Program-made: the position numbers and the translations under genes
DNA from: Caldilineaceae bacterium
Lineage (GTDB): Bacteria; Chloroflexota; Anaerolineae; Caldilineales; Caldilineaceae
NCBI GenBank assembly: GCA_020634755.1
Contig: JACKBC010000052.1
Coordinates: 1 to 46,071, forward strand
Reading direction: 5' to 3'
DNA length: 46,071 bases
The notes under the pieces: generated by a model
The model's input: only the letters and a program-made list of their open reading frames with translations
Databases searched by the model: none
What the model was told of the DNA's origin: nothing
Shown: positions 1-7,764 of the stretch, piece after piece
Position numbering within the stretch: position 1 is the first letter of the stretch
Layout: each line of letters starts with the position of its first letter

Positions 1-1180
1 TAGCTACCGTAGGGTTTCAAAGAAAGTAAGGAATGAGCCTGATAGAGACAGAGTGACCGTTGGCAAAGCACCGGTCAAGCATATCAAAGCCAATCCGAAA
101 AATACTGAGATCACGGCGGTCAGGCCGATCAACCAAGTGACGACGGCCATTCTTGATGGTCTGAGAACCGAAAGCGACGACGGTGACATAGAGCATGGAA
201 ACAGCAAGCGTCAAGCGGGAAAGACGCAGAAAGTGCTGCAAGCGAGAGCTTTCGAGATCAAAGCCATGCCGTTTGAAATCACCAAACATTTCTTCGGTCC
301 ACATGCGGCGCGAATAATGGAGACGGATGGTGCGTGCATCGGACAGATTAGTGGCCAAGAGCCAAGGTTCTTTTTCACCGCATTGCCAGAGCGCCAAGAA
401 ATTGCACGGATACTGATAAGCTTTGGTCAGTTGGATATCAGACAACCAGCAGCGCTGACCTGGTTTGGTGACGAGTGAGTCACAGCGCTGCCAAGCATCG
501 GCCTCTTCCTTGCGTAAGAGATGGCTGCCTTTTTGCCGTAAGGCATAAAACCAGTGCCAACTTTCCAGTAAAGCTTGCAACGGCGTGAATTCACTGTCGC
601 CGCAAACAACGACTTGCACACCCGGTAGCACGAGTTGGTGGACATAGGTCAACAAGGCACACTGAAGGCGACCGGAACTATGTCCACGCTTGGCGCGTAC
701 CCATGTCCATGCAATGGGGAGCGCCCGGCGCCGATACCCAAGCGACACCATCAGTAATTGATGATTGTTGCCGATTTTGGACCCATCGATGAAGAAGCGC
801 AGGGGCTTTCCCGCTTTGCTCGCCTCTTGAATCAGTGCTTGCGCAATCGGGCGATACCACTTGCGCACATGCACATGCGCGTTGTTGAGAAAACTGCGAA
901 AGCGGTCTGCGACACTCAGCTTTTTCGCAGACCCAGGAATCTTGCTAGCAATTCGCGTCAGATGCACTGACCGGCTATGGAGGATCCCGCTCTGCATCCA
1001 TGCCATCGTTCGAATCCGCGTGATTCGTTCTTTGCCAACCGTCTTTTGAATTCGTTCCTTTATGGTATGATACGTTTGGACAATATTCATCAGTTCCTCC
1101 TGATTATGATCTTTTTCACACTCTGACCATATCAGATGTTCTGGGATATTGTCCACCCCTCTCAAACCCTACGGTAGCTA
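1..1180 (-). mobile_element. IS4-type insertion sequence with 17-bp perfect inverted ends
   Basis: Bases 1-17 (TAGCTACCGTAGGGTTT) are the exact reverse complement of bases 1164-1180. Between them lies a single transposase gene on the minus strand. The element starts at the first base of the window, so the left flank and any target-site duplication cannot be seen, and one or two terminal bases may be missing. The right end is followed after 10 bases by a copy of the 84-bp dispersed repeat. The intact frame and matching ends suggest a complete, possibly active copy. The family call comes from the transposase motif, not from a database match. Confidence 0.88.
17..1090 (-). CDS. IS4 family DDE transposase
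   Basis: This protein of about 357 residues catalyses transposition of the flanking insertion sequence. The catalytic DDE triad is readable as FIDGSK (first Asp), CGDSEF (second Asp) and the C-terminal YSRRMWTEEMFGDFK. The last fits the Y-x2-R-x3-E-x6-K signature of IS4-type transposases. The frame is open to 1165, but a strong AGGAGG five bases before the ATG at 1090 (MNIVQTYH) makes that the better start, and the upstream 25 codons run into the inverted repeat. The gene has no stop or frameshift and almost fills the element. Family membership is fairly sure; the exact IS subgroup is not. Confidence 0.88.
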   Translation of the reverse strand: MNIVQTYHTIKERIQKTVGKERITRIRTMAWMQSGILHSRSVHLTRIASKIPGSAKKLSVADRFRSFLNNAHVHVRKWYRPIAQALIQEASKAGKPLRFFIDGSKIGNNHQLLMVSLGYRRRALPIAWTWVRAKRGHSSGRLQCALLTYVHQLVLPGVQVVVCGDSEFTPLQALLESWHWFYALRQKGSHLLRKEEADAWQRCDSLVTKPGQRCWLSDIQLTKAYQYPCNFLALWQCGEKEPWLLATNLSDARTIRLHYSRRMWTEEMFGDFKRHGFDLESSRLQHFLRLSRLTLAVSMLYVTVVAFGSQTIKNGRRHLVDRPDRRDLSIFRIGFDMLDRCFANGHSVSIRLIPYFL

Positions 1181-1190
1181 GAAGTATAAT

Positions 1191-1274
1191 CAGTAGATCG
1201 CAACGGCGCGAGATAGAGTCGGATTCAACAATGGAGACCGATGCCTATATCGCCAACACCGTTGCGGTGTACTG
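1191..1274 (+). repeat. 84-bp dispersed palindromic repeat, copy 1
   Basis: The copy begins CAGTAGATCGCAACGG and ends CCGTTGCGGTGTACTG. The ends are inverted repeats of each other with 14 of 16 positions matching. The same 84-bp unit occurs at 7275, 7364, 10650 and 16908. It lies 10 bases from the right end of the insertion sequence. Confidence 0.9.
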
Positions 1275-1434
1275 ATCATAACTATGTGAACATGGTTGCT
1301 GACCTCATTGCAGGCAACAATGAGGTCAGCAACTCAATGCAGTGTTCATAGACCAGGGAGAATTGGCCGTATGTGTTGTGCACTTGAGATAACATCCAAA
1401 TTCATGAATACAGCTTGCATAACATATATTCCGT

Positions 1435-1860
1435 TTATTCCTCGTGGGGATGCACCATCACAACCAGGTCATCGGAGAAGCCGAGTAACCCTGTGAATTG
1501 GCCATGACCAGGCGTGAAGAAGTAGATGGTTGCAGCGCACTTGTAAACACCGGGGTTCGCAATGCTAACGGCTTTGGTGGCCTCATAAATGCCGCCGCCC
1601 AAGGTCAGATTGCCGAAGAACTCGCCCAGGTTTATTTCGTCCGTAATGCCAATACCATCGGCATAGTAACGGACATGGTAATGCAGTTCCAATTTCTCTA
1701 GATTGGTCCACATGGCGCCAGAGCCAGTAAAGCGCAGGCGCATTTGGAAGCTTTCACCCGGGTCAACAATGTTCATCGCACCGCCATCTGGCGCATCTTC
1801 TAGCGCATCAAAGCTCACGATCTCAAAGTCAAATCCGGGAACACCAATTTGTGTAGTCAT
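1435..1860 (-). CDS. Hypothetical protein, probable small beta-rich protein
   Basis: I do not recognise this 141-residue protein. It has no signal peptide, membrane segment or cysteine-rich motif. Alternating hydrophobic and polar strands (for example LEKLELHYHVRYYADGIG and GVYKCAATIYFFTPG) suggest a compact beta-sandwich, perhaps Ig-like. It is acidic at the C-terminus (MVHPHEE). The start is supported by AAGGAG seven bases before the ATG at 1860, so the gene is very likely real. It stands alone: the next gene on its strand is 895 bases upstream and an insertion sequence lies downstream. No function can be assigned. Confidence 0.7.
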   Translation of the reverse strand: MTTQIGVPGFDFEIVSFDALEDAPDGGAMNIVDPGESFQMRLRFTGSGAMWTNLEKLELHYHVRYYADGIGITDEINLGEFFGNLTLGGGIYEATKAVSIANPGVYKCAATIYFFTPGHGQFTGLLGFSDDLVVMVHPHEE

Positions 1861-2755
1861 GTTTGTTCTCCTTGTATGTCATATTGGTCGTAATATGTCG
1901 TAATATGTAGTAGTGGTTTTACGATGTGTAATACGTTGTTCATAGTTTTACTTCTTGTACATGTTATGCAAGACTTCAAATTCACTCTTTATTCGGACAT
2001 TACTCATCTCCTTTTGGTTGGCTAAGAACCCTGTTGCTATCCCGACTGCTCAAGCTTGCCAGCCGGAAGTAGCCTCATGGTAACGGGGCGCACTTAACCT
2101 CTGCTGTTTTTATGCTTAATCTGTATATCTTCGAAAATTAGTGCAATTAATTTGAGTATCTGGGAGATTAAGTGGGTGAGAGCGTGGTTGTTTAAATAGC
2201 AACTGCTTGGTGCATAGCGCGTAAAAGGTTGCAATTTAGGCAAAAATAACGCGCGGATATAGAGGCAGACGGATAAAAATCTGCATTTGGCAGCGTAGTT
2301 TCACTGATTAAACTGGCTTTGGCGTGACCAAGTTACGAATGACGGGGAATGTAAACTAGTGCGGATATACAAGCTCATTTAGGACTTTTACTCTATCCTG
2401 CGGCTGAGATGAGAACCGGAGCTTTCAACAGGCTCAACAGGAGCGACGAAACTTCGGTCCTCATTCAGAGCTGAGTATAGTTGCCCAAATGAGCGCTCGA
2501 CATGTGGAAAGGGTTGCGATGCTTAAAGGGATAATATTTTCAAGGTCGGTTTCAGCTAGAACCTCGGCGTAATCGACGCGAAGCTTGGTGACGATGCGGC
2601 AGGGGCTCATGCTTTGGGTGCGCAGAGCCGCGAAGCATGAGTGAGCGAAGCGTGAATGCGCAAAGAACGTTCATTGGCGTATTTTACGCATTGGATAGGT
2701 CTAAATTACCGCTTGCGCAACGAATTAATCTATTGTTGCATGAAATATAAGTGTG
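1861..2755. other. 895-base gene-free region with repeats
   Basis: I see no convincing gene here. It contains the 86-bp element at 2394-2479. A hairpin at about 2607-2642 has arms built on CTCATGCTT and its complement; it lies downstream of the SARP gene on the minus strand but lacks a clear T-run. Bases 2030-2105 form a GC-rich patch in AT-rich surroundings and could fold as a leader of the 1435-1860 gene, but I could match it to no riboswitch. Confidence 0.5.
2394..2479 (+). repeat. 86-bp palindromic element B, solo copy
   Basis: It starts TATCCTGCGGCTGAGATGAG and ends CTCATTCAGAGCTGAGTATA. It aligns over the same 86-bp length with the element nested at 12278-12363. Internal arms of the ATGAGAACCGG type face each other. 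TAT/TATA at both borders may be a target duplication. Confidence 0.8.
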
Positions 2756-4231
2756 CTAAACAGGGGATTGCTGTCGAATTTGGACATAGAGTTTCAAGGT
2801 TTCAGTGCTTGGCTCGACGTCGAGTTCATTGGCTAGCGCCTCTACACAAAGGTGATATTGGCGCAGCGCCAGATGCTGATACCCCTGCCGGCAATAACAG
2901 CGCATGAGACGACGATGAGCTTCTTCATAACATGAATCGACGGCAATCATCTTATTCGCCATGAGAATGCAGGTTTCCAAATCATGCTGCTCTAAATAAT
3001 AGTTACTTAATTGTTCCAACATGCCCACATATTCATCCTGCAGACTTTGGCGTACCGGCACTATCCAATCTTCATAACGATCCTCTTCCAGGAATTCGCC
3101 CTGATAGAATGCTTCAGCAGCGCGGTACTCGTCGATCGCTTCTTCCAATTGGCCCGTCTGCGTACACTGATCTGCTTGCGCGTGGCGCCGTACAAATTCC
3201 TCAACATCCACCCAAATATGCATCGTGGGGTTCAACAGATATGAATCGTTTTGGAACAATACATGGGAATAATCAGGATGCGTCCGTCGTAGCGCGCGGC
3301 GAAGGCCGTAGATCGCCACATTAAGATTATTGCGTGCCGCATCCGGGTTGGCATCGGGCCAGAAGTGCTCCATAAGCACTTCTTTGGCCACCGGGCGTTC
3401 TCGATGCGTGACCAAGAATTTGAAAATCGATAATCCTTTATTGCTTGGCCAATCAGTCACTGGCCGATTGTCTTGAAACACGCGGAACGGTCCCAAACAA
3501 TAGACTGTGAGTGCAGGTGGTTCTTGGCCAGTTACCGCAATTTCCGGTGAGGATTCTAACGCATTTGTTTGCGCAGCTGGTTCAGATTCAGTCGCAGTAT
3601 CTGGGTGAACATTCTCAGGGGGGCCGGATGGCAAAGGCGCTTCCGCTGGCTCTACCGCTTGGGGCGCCCGTGGAGGGACGGGGGCGTGCGTTGGAAGCTG
3701 TTCAGAGGGTGTTGCTTCTCCGGCGTGCGCAACGGTTTTGGGCATTTCCTTCACAGGCCCCATGAGTTGGGGCGGCTCCGGCCAGGAATGCGGCTCTTTG
3801 CGCACCGCGCGCCCTTGCCGATCAAACAGGTTCTGAATCCGCTGCCACAGGCTTACGGGCTCTTTGGGCGTTGCGGGCCGCATGGGTGGGGCAGCTGGCG
3901 GTTGCCGAGGCGCAGGCGGCGTAAACGGATTCGCCACCTGCTCGCCCACCAGCGCCAGCATGGAAAGGGCGTGCTGATTCAGCGTGCGCTCACGCAGTTC
4001 CGCATTGCCGCTGGCCAGCTGGTGCCAGTCGATCTCGTTCTGATACGCAATGAGCGCCAGGCAAATCTGGCGGGCTGCGCCGGCAGTGGTGGCGGCCAGG
4101 ATGTTGCCGTTTTGCGTATGGGTTATTTGCACCGTGCGCAATAGCTCGGTGGCTTTTTCATACTCGCCGCTTTGCAGAAGCTCGTAGGCGGCGCGCCATT
4201 CGGCATAGATGTCATTGGGGGAAGTGGCCAT
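2756..4231 (-). CDS. SARP family transcriptional regulator (OmpR-type wHTH + BTAD)
   Basis: This 491-residue regulator has three parts. Residues 1-100 are helical and look like a TPR-type hairpin (AYELLQSGEYEKATELL). Residues 101-240 are a proline/alanine-rich linker. From residue 241 (LTVYCLGPFRVF) comes an OmpR/PhoB-like winged helix with the SARP signature KEVLMEHFWPDANPDAARNN, then a bacterial transcriptional activation domain from about 345 to the end. Known SARPs activate target operons by binding direct repeats near the -35 box. The start has GGAG seven bases upstream. It lies 346 bases downstream of the MalT-like regulator on the same strand. The long N-terminal extension is unusual compared with short SARPs. 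Its target is unknown. Confidence 0.9.
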   Translation of the reverse strand: MATSPNDIYAEWRAAYELLQSGEYEKATELLRTVQITHTQNGNILAATTAGAARQICLALIAYQNEIDWHQLASGNAELRERTLNQHALSMLALVGEQVANPFTPPAPRQPPAAPPMRPATPKEPVSLWQRIQNLFDRQGRAVRKEPHSWPEPPQLMGPVKEMPKTVAHAGEATPSEQLPTHAPVPPRAPQAVEPAEAPLPSGPPENVHPDTATESEPAAQTNALESSPEIAVTGQEPPALTVYCLGPFRVFQDNRPVTDWPSNKGLSIFKFLVTHRERPVAKEVLMEHFWPDANPDAARNNLNVAIYGLRRALRRTHPDYSHVLFQNDSYLLNPTMHIWVDVEEFVRRHAQADQCTQTGQLEEAIDEYRAAEAFYQGEFLEEDRYEDWIVPVRQSLQDEYVGMLEQLSNYYLEQHDLETCILMANKMIAVDSCYEEAHRRLMRCYCRQGYQHLALRQYHLCVEALANELDVEPSTETLKLYVQIRQQSPV

Positions 4232-4577
4232 CTGTGCTCTCCGCTTGGGTTATAAGAAAATTCTGGATTGGGTACAGCGAAAGTATAGCAGTCCACATGA
4301 GGCTTGTCAGCCCCAATACGGAGAGTTGTGTGTACGCAATGCCTAAACCTTGTGCTGCGCCCTAAGTAGCATTGACGCTTTTATGGTCACAAGCCATAGC
4401 GGAATTTCGTGGAACGAGTTTATGGCTGTGTGGCGACATCGCGCATTCTAAAAACCATAGCGCCCAGTCGTCGCGTCAGTTGAGCTTGTCGCAGCCAAAG
4501 CGACTCCGGCTTCGACAAGCTCAGCCTGCGCTTTCCAAAGACCTTCTGGCATTACTTATTAGAGCAGACGCAAATTA
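4232..4577. other. 346-base gap with one REP-like hairpin
   Basis: No gene is seen. A hairpin at 4481-4523 has 11-bp perfect arms (TGAGCTTGTCG / CGACAAGCTCA) and a 21-base loop. A 17-bp direct repeat at 4557-4573 and 4576-4592 spans the stop codon of the upstream regulator, so the last codons of that gene are copied once just outside it. Confidence 0.6.
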
Positions 4578-7127
4578 TTAGAGCAGACGCAACTCGCGTG
4601 CTTTGGCCGCGGCGCGCGTGCGATTTCTAACACCCAGCTTGCTCAAAATGTTGCCCACATGTTTCTTTACCGTGCTCGTGGCGATCTGCAGCGATTGGGC
4701 GATTTCGCGATTGGCGTGGCCGGTTGCTACCAGCCGCAGCACTTCCAGTTCACGCTCACTGAGCGGGTCCACGAGAGAATTGGCCGGTTCTGCTTGAGCC
4801 AAAGGCGCGGTTGGAGATTTGATTGTTTCGGCCGCTGACCGCGGAAATGCGTCCAGCAATCTCTGAACGTATAGCCGCGTAATCCCGCTGGCCGCCACCT
4901 GCTGCAAGAGGGCATACAAAGGCGCCCCCTCATCCACAAACGTACGTACGTATCCTTCTTGCTCTGCTTCGCAAACTGCCTGGGCCAGCGCGGCAAAGGC
5001 TTCTTGCGGCGCGTTATTGGCTTGGTGCGCCAGGGCGCTGATCAGCAGAATTTCGATAACGTCTTTGGCCCGGCCTGCCGCCAACGCCAACGCCTGAAGC
5101 TGATCCAGCAGGCTCAGCGCGCGGGCAGGTTGTTTTTGCGCCAGCATGACCCGCGCCAGTGTAAGATATTCAAATTGCGACCCATAATCCGTGGCGTTGT
5201 GCGCGTCCAACCCACAGTCTTTGGCCCAGCCAACGGCGCTTTTATAGCGCTCTCTACGCAAGTCCAAGCGGGCGCCATGGGCCATGACCTTGCGCACCAA
5301 TGGGGCAACGCCAAGCATGTGCGCCACTCTCTCGGCCTCTTGCATGGCTGCCTCTGCCGCGGTTTGATTGCCCTCTGCCCAAGCCAGCCACATCAGGGCG
5401 AGATGAGCATCGACAGACCAAGATGGCGCCGTTTCATTGTGCTCGGCTTCGGCCAGGCCGCGCGTTAAGTATTGACGCACCATCGGCAACTGATTCCATT
5501 CGTAGTAGATGTGACACAGGTTGCCAAAAAAATCGAAAAGGTACGGTTGCCAGCTTTGCTTGGCGGCCAAGGCCAGCAGCGGCTCGCATGTGGCCAGAGC
5601 CAAATGGAGCCGGCCCTGGCTTAAGCGGCATGCACTGAGCGTGTTGACCAGCGCAAACTGAGCGGGCGCGTCCTGAAATTGCGGCGCCGCCAGATTTACG
5701 GCGGATAAGAAATGCTCCGCTTTGTGGGCATGTCCCAAGCGCAAATGGGCTCTGCCCAACGCCAGCGCGTTGGATTGCGTTTGTTCCGCCAGGCGATGCG
5801 ACGGAAATAGCCAAGACGCGGTCTGGTCATCCGCCACATCATCGAAATCTAATGGGACGGCATCCAATGCCGCATCATCCAAAGCGACGGCCTGCACGAC
5901 ATCGGCCGTCGAGGGCAGTTTTTGCGTCTGTTTAGTGATGACTGAATAGCGGGCGCGCATAAGTTTGGCGTCGGCCACCCGGTCAATCAGATGCATGGCG
6001 TGATCCCATTCCTGGCTGGCTATAGCGTGTTGAATGGCTTCTGAATACATCCCGTTATGCTCATACCACTTGCTGGCCCGGCTATGGAGCGCCAGAATCT
6101 GATCGGGATAGGTCTGGTGCAGCCGATGGTGCAAAAATTCCTTAAAAAGCTGATGGTAACGGTACCAATTGCGCTGTTCATCCAGGGGCACAATAAAAAG
6201 ATTGCCCTCTTCTAAAAACTCCAAATGGTCTTGCCCACGCGCTTGCCCCGTGACAAAGCTACAGAGCAGTCCGTTGAGCCGATCCAACAACGATGTTTGT
6301 AGCAGAAATGCTTGCAGTTCTGTGCTCTGCGGTGCAAATGCTTCCTCAAATAGATAGTCCGCCACGTAGCGGTTGCTGCCGCCAAACTCGGCCAAAAAAC
6401 GTTGGCGTTGCTCGGCGTCTTGCTCGCTCAAAGCCAGCGCAGCAATATGCAATCCTTCCACCCAACCTTCGGTGTGGGTGTGGAGTTTGGCGATTTGGGT
6501 GTCGCGCAATTCATTTGCATTGTTCTGCCGGAAAAGGGCCGATGTTTCAACGAGCGTAAAGCGCAAGTCGTCTGTACGCAATATCTCCATTTGCGCCCGC
6601 GCCCGCAAGCGCGCCAGCGAAAGCGGCGGCGCAGTGCGTCCGGCAATCACAAGATGGAATTGGGCAGAAAGATTATCCAGCAACAGCGCGATCATGCGGT
6701 GAATGAGGACATGGGTGATCTCGTGATAGTTATCCAGGATGAGAATGATTTGATGCGTAAATGCCGCAATCGTATTGGCCAACGTGACAATAGCCGCTTG
6801 TAATGGCGTAGGCATGGCCGCGGCAGGGGCTGCCGCTTCAACATGAATTGCGCCTTCCCACGGCACTTGGCAGGCCGCAAACAGATATTCTAAAAATGTA
6901 AGGGGCTCGTTGTCGTTTCGGTCCAGCGCAAGCCAGGCAAAGTGTAAATTGTGGAGTGAGATCCACTCACTCAAGAGGGCGCTTTTACCAAAACCGGCAG
7001 GCGCGCAAAGGAGGGTTAGTTTTCGATCCAGGTTGTTGTCTAGGGCCTGGACGAGCCGCGGACGATAGATGTGATGGGCGCGAAGTGATCGGGGCCTCAG
7101 CTTGGTTTTTAAGATGTCTGGCGCCAT
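4578..7127 (-). CDS. MalT-like LuxR family ATP-dependent regulator (STAND type)
   Basis: This 849-residue protein has the MalT architecture. An N-terminal P-loop NTPase carries Walker A APAGFGKS at residues 42-49 and Walker B IILILD ending at Asp132. Next is a winged-helix/linker region with RNWYRYHQLFKEFLHHRL. A long TPR-like sensor domain covers roughly residues 340-770. A C-terminal LuxR helix-turn-helix at about 785-849 contains SERELEVLRLVATGHANREI. Proteins of this class oligomerise on binding an inducer and ATP and then activate transcription. No Shine-Dalgarno is obvious before the ATG at 7127. It and the SARP gene downstream share a strand, which suggests a common circuit, but the 346-base gap means they need not be cotranscribed. 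Confidence 0.9.
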   Translation of the reverse strand: MAPDILKTKLRPRSLRAHHIYRPRLVQALDNNLDRKLTLLCAPAGFGKSALLSEWISLHNLHFAWLALDRNDNEPLTFLEYLFAACQVPWEGAIHVEAAAPAAAMPTPLQAAIVTLANTIAAFTHQIILILDNYHEITHVLIHRMIALLLDNLSAQFHLVIAGRTAPPLSLARLRARAQMEILRTDDLRFTLVETSALFRQNNANELRDTQIAKLHTHTEGWVEGLHIAALALSEQDAEQRQRFLAEFGGSNRYVADYLFEEAFAPQSTELQAFLLQTSLLDRLNGLLCSFVTGQARGQDHLEFLEEGNLFIVPLDEQRNWYRYHQLFKEFLHHRLHQTYPDQILALHSRASKWYEHNGMYSEAIQHAIASQEWDHAMHLIDRVADAKLMRARYSVITKQTQKLPSTADVVQAVALDDAALDAVPLDFDDVADDQTASWLFPSHRLAEQTQSNALALGRAHLRLGHAHKAEHFLSAVNLAAPQFQDAPAQFALVNTLSACRLSQGRLHLALATCEPLLALAAKQSWQPYLFDFFGNLCHIYYEWNQLPMVRQYLTRGLAEAEHNETAPSWSVDAHLALMWLAWAEGNQTAAEAAMQEAERVAHMLGVAPLVRKVMAHGARLDLRRERYKSAVGWAKDCGLDAHNATDYGSQFEYLTLARVMLAQKQPARALSLLDQLQALALAAGRAKDVIEILLISALAHQANNAPQEAFAALAQAVCEAEQEGYVRTFVDEGAPLYALLQQVAASGITRLYVQRLLDAFPRSAAETIKSPTAPLAQAEPANSLVDPLSERELEVLRLVATGHANREIAQSLQIATSTVKKHVGNILSKLGVRNRTRAAAKARELRLL

Positions 7128-7274
7128 GTGGTCGATGTTGGGTGTTGGAAAAGCGCTGCTGGGTATTGAAATTCTTCGGGTGTTTCGGGCAAATTCAGAT
7201 TATATATGTTTCCTTGTCATCCTGTAATATTTACGATTATCAGCGTGATGTTAGGTCGCAATCAGGTCAACTAT

Positions 7275-7358
7275 CAGCAGATCGCAACGGCACAAGACTG
7301 GGCTGGATTCTGGAATCGAGACCGATGCCTGAATCGCCCACACCGTTGCGGTGTACCG
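7275..7358 (+). repeat. 84-bp dispersed palindromic repeat, copy 2
   Basis: Runs from CAGCAGATCGCAACGG to CCGTTGCGGTGTACCG, exactly 84 bases. It is almost identical to copy 3, which follows after five bases (AGTAT). Confidence 0.92.
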
Positions 7359-7363
7359 AGTAT

Positions 7364-7447
7364 CAGCAGATCGCAACGGCACAAGACTGGGCTGGATTCT
7401 GGAATCGAGACCAATGCCTGAATCGCCCACACCGTTGCGGTGTACCG
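7364..7447 (+). repeat. 84-bp dispersed palindromic repeat, copy 3
   Basis: A near-perfect tandem duplicate of copy 2 in the same orientation, again 84 bases. Copies 2 and 3 form a subfamily distinct from copies 1, 4 and 5 in their central part (GGGCTGGATTCTGG). Confidence 0.92.
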
Positions 7448-7689
7448 AATATAGAAGAAAGCATGGGCCTGCGGGCGACTGCAAGGATGGGGGACCAATT
7501 ATCATAGACGCTGAATCGGGCATAAATATGTCATCCAACTATGCGGCATGGTCAGCCTGCGCCATATTTGGTATACTCAATGTTGCTGTGATTATCTTGT
7601 CGTAATCGTTTAGTGGAGAACAACATGCAATATGCACAGCGCCTGTGAATGGCCAAGTGTAACCCGTTTGAATCCAATATGGTTTTTAG

Positions 7690-7750
7690 TCAAGGCTTGC
7701 ATAAGTCCTGATAATTTATATCAAGGCTTGCGTAAGGCCTGATTTTGAGA
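7690..7750 (+). repeat. Direct repeat upstream of sucA
   Basis: TCAAGGCTTGCATAAGTCC at 7690 is repeated at 7721 as TCAAGGCTTGCGTAAGGCC, a period of 31 bases, ending 15-20 bases before the sucA start. The GCTTGCGTAAG core also forms the end of other repeats in this window (12403, 38163, 41281 region). It may be repeat debris or a regulator site; I cannot tell which. Confidence 0.6.
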
Positions 7751-7764
7751 AAAATACAATCACT

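Larger units (their letters stand above)
7128..7764. other. 637-base divergent intergenic region
   Basis: This gap separates the minus-strand regulator from the plus-strand sucA, so promoters for both should lie here. It holds two tandem copies of the 84-bp repeat and a 31-base-period direct repeat near sucA. I see no gene; short frames through the repeats are not credible. Confidence 0.6.

Noticed and set aside
2030..2105. Structured leader that might be a c-di-GMP-I or other riboswitch on the minus strand
   Set aside because: A few short stretches (GGCAAGC, GGGATAGCAAC) recall the class, but the GAAA loop and the 3' receptor part are missing and the downstream gene gives no support.
2656..2907. 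83-residue plus-strand open frame
   Set aside because: Most of it is antisense to the SARP gene and it shows no start signal or family features.
6956..7507. 183-residue plus-strand open frame
   Set aside because: It overlaps the MalT-like gene antisense and then runs through two copies of the 84-bp repeat; the repeated peptide is only a translation of that repeat.
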